DNA of 40,277 bases from JAAYWY01 sp050945275 (lineage in GTDB: Bacteria; Bacillota; DTU030; DUMP01), in assembly GCA_050945275.1 (NCBI GenBank), contig JBMNSQ010000002.1, forward strand, positions 1 through 40,277, read 5' to 3'. Of this stretch, positions 38,610 to 40,277 are shown piece after piece. The notes under the pieces were generated by a model. It searched no databases. It was not told the DNA's origin and saw only the letters and a list, made by a program, of their open reading frames with translations. A program made the position numbers and the translations under genes. How positions within the stretch are numbered: the stretch's first letter is position 1; every line of letters starts with the position of its first letter.

Positions 38610-40277
38610 ATGACAATAGCTATGACTATACCCCTAATTGCTTTCTTTTCCTACTGTGGCCTCTTATTGATTATTTTTCGGAGCCCTCGAACACGGGTGG
38701 CTAAAATTTTTGCCGCTTATTTGTTATTTATGATCGTTTGGAGCGTCGGTTCTTTTATGATGCGAACCGGCCTCTATCCTGGACCTAAAATATGGAACAA
38801 AATCATGCTATGGGGAACCATTGGTGAACCATTTATCTTTTATCATTTTTGCCGAGAAATAGCCAAGTACAAGAAAAACACCTGGGCAGTTACATTGGGT
38901 TATGTGTTGCTGCTAGTTTTTGCCCTAACTAATCTGTTGGGTGGGATAGTTACCAACGCCTACCTAGATGGTAATAATTTTGTTTACGCGCTGGGCCAAC
39001 CAGCAGTGTTTTTTGCCCTAGTGGCGACTCTGTATCAGCTGTCGTCGGTAACCCTGCTTCTTAAGGCTGGTCTACAGGACCCAGCTACTTTTTGGTCTAA
39101 CCGCTTAATATACCCTTCTATTGGATCCATTCTTATACTGGTGGGTAGCCTCCTAAACTTCTTCCCGATAATAGGCCAGTATCCGGTTGATATTGCCGCC
39201 AACTTGATTAACGCTTTTTTGTTGGCGTACGCTATATACCGCTACCGTCTACTAAATGTTACTATTACTATCCGGCGAGGCTTAGTTTATTCTATTTTAA
39301 CTGCCCTAATTGGCAGTATCTATGCTCTAATAGTTTTGGCCGTGGATCGCGCTTTGGGCGATAATAATTATTTTGCCATCGTATTCTCTATTTTTTGGGC
39401 AGCACTGATAGCGCTTTATTTCGAACCTACTAAAGAAATCCTTCGAACCTGGGCCGATAGAGTTTTCCTGGGGTCTCAGTATGATTATAAAGAAACCCTT
39501 CGCACATTTAGTCAACTGATGACGTCCATACTGGATTTGGACGAGCTAGCTGAATCCACATTACAATTGGTGAGGCAAGCTCTGCAAACAACTTCGGCCG
39601 CTTTGTTCCTAGTGAATGGTAACGGTAATTACTACTTGCATACTAGTATTGGCCTGGGCGATAATAAAATGACCTATATTGACAAAGCAAGTCCTATAGT
39701 ACGTTGGCTTACAAACCAGCATGAGCCTATTATTTGCCGGCATGAACTCGAGACCCGGCCTGGGTTTCAAGGGTTGTGGCAACAAGAAAAAAAGGACCTT
39801 ATGTCGCTAAATACCGAGATTGTAGTAGGTATCAAAATGCAAGATGAATTGATCGGTTTATTGGTTCTGCCACCTAAATCATCTGGCGATCTGTTTACTG
39901 ACGACGACCGCGAGCTTGTTCTAACTTTGGCTAACGAAGCCGCTGTGGCCATTAAGAATGCCCAAACCTATACTAACGTTCGCCGGGCAGCAGTGCGAGA
40001 TGAGCTAACCAAGCTATATAACTATCGCTTTTTCCATGACTGCCTGGACAAAGAGATTGCTCGCCACCAGGAAAACAAAGACAGTCTGGCTATTATTTTG
40101 ATGGATTTAGATCTGTTTAAGGCTTATAACGATATATATGGCCATTTGTTCGGCGACGAAGCACTGGTTAAAGTGGGTCAGGCTATTGCTGGTTCAATTC
40201 GAGGCACAGACGTTGCGGCCAGGTATGGAGGAGATGAGTTCGCGGTGATTTTGCCCAAGACCACCGTAAACCAGGCC
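38610..40277 (+). CDS. Membrane diguanylate cyclase with 7TM-type sensor, GAF and GGDEF domains (partial)
   Basis: Makes the second messenger cyclic di-GMP. The frame is open from the ATG at 38610 to the window end (556 residues), missing roughly the last 100. Residues 1-~245 contain seven or more hydrophobic helices like the N-terminal 7TM region of histidine kinases. A GAF domain covers ~310-455, then the GGDEF domain begins near 465 (AVRDELTKLYNYRFF). The active site RYGGDEFAV (GGDEF 540-544) and upstream inhibitory RGTD (531-534, RxxD) are intact, so an active, product-inhibited cyclase is expected. It lies 34 bases after the GH3 gene, probably the same operon. Confidence 0.9.
   Translation, partial: MTIAMTIPLIAFFSYCGLLLIIFRSPRTRVAKIFAAYLLFMIVWSVGSFMMRTGLYPGPKIWNKIMLWGTIGEPFIFYHFCREIAKYKKNTWAVTLGYVLLLVFALTNLLGGIVTNAYLDGNNFVYALGQPAVFFALVATLYQLSSVTLLLKAGLQDPATFWSNRLIYPSIGSILILVGSLLNFFPIIGQYPVDIAANLINAFLLAYAIYRYRLLNVTITIRRGLVYSILTALIGSIYALIVLAVDRALGDNNYFAIVFSIFWAALIALYFEPTKEILRTWADRVFLGSQYDYKETLRTFSQLMTSILDLDELAESTLQLVRQALQTTSAALFLVNGNGNYYLHTSIGLGDNKMTYIDKASPIVRWLTNQHEPIICRHELETRPGFQGLWQQEKKDLMSLNTEIVVGIKMQDELIGLLVLPPKSSGDLFTDDDRELVLTLANEAAVAIKNAQTYTNVRRAAVRDELTKLYNYRFFHDCLDKEIARHQENKDSLAIILMDLDLFKAYNDIYGHLFGDEALVKVGQAIAGSIRGTDVAARYGGDEFAVILPKTTVNQA

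Overview
The window looks like a chromosomal segment of an anaerobic, probably spore-forming Firmicute of the class Clostridia. The evidence is a complete WalRKHI signalling set with HtrA and RlmH, GerMN-domain lipoproteins, a YlxY/PdaB-like deacetylase, a YmaF-family protein, a bacterial V-type ATPase and strong AGGAGG-type ribosome binding sites. I cannot name the genus. No phage, transposase, CRISPR, tRNA or rRNA genes were seen.

Layout. Positions 1-643 hold the N-terminal part of an IclR-family regulator. At 0.9-2.1 kb are two unrecognised glutamine-rich proteins, divergent from an hsp20-ymaF pair (2.3-3.2 kb). Then come a two-domain FMN-binding lipoprotein and a LUD-domain protein. From 5.3 to 23.2 kb nearly everything is on the minus strand and forms a 'super-locus'. 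In order of transcription it is: zinc metallopeptidase, walR, walK, walH, walI, nine V-ATPase genes in the ntpFIKECGABD order, htrA, a biotin-dependent carboxyltransferase subunit and rlmH. The usual walJ between walI and htrA is missing and the V-ATPase operon sits in its place. Upstream of it (23.5-27.8 kb) are three lipoproteins with NHL, GerMN and FG-GAP-like repeats. At 28.1-30.5 kb is a second OmpR-type two-component pair (PhoPR-like), divergent from a degenerate polysaccharide deacetylase. Between them are four perfectly phased 11-bp repeats. The rest holds cheR, an M23/LysM/G5 peptidase, speE-speB (minus strand) and a plus-strand operon of an isoprenylcysteine-methyltransferase-like protein, a GH3-family acyl-adenylating enzyme and a membrane GAF-GGDEF protein that runs off the end.

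The main theme is cell-envelope homeostasis: two kinase-regulator pairs, envelope lipoproteins, HtrA, M23 peptidase and deacetylase, together with an ion-translocating V-ATPase whose K subunit carries the sodium-binding residue pattern of Enterococcus hirae NtpK. Gene-free gaps carry modular GC-rich intergenic repeats, including a 70-bp tandem duplication. The observations most worth testing are the phased WalR/PhoP-type box, the V-ATPase inside the wal locus, a lipoprotein with only ATT or ATA as start codon, the methyltransferase-GH3-GGDEF operon, the glutamine-rich pair beside hsp20, and a structured intergenic segment at about 5.15-5.30 kb.
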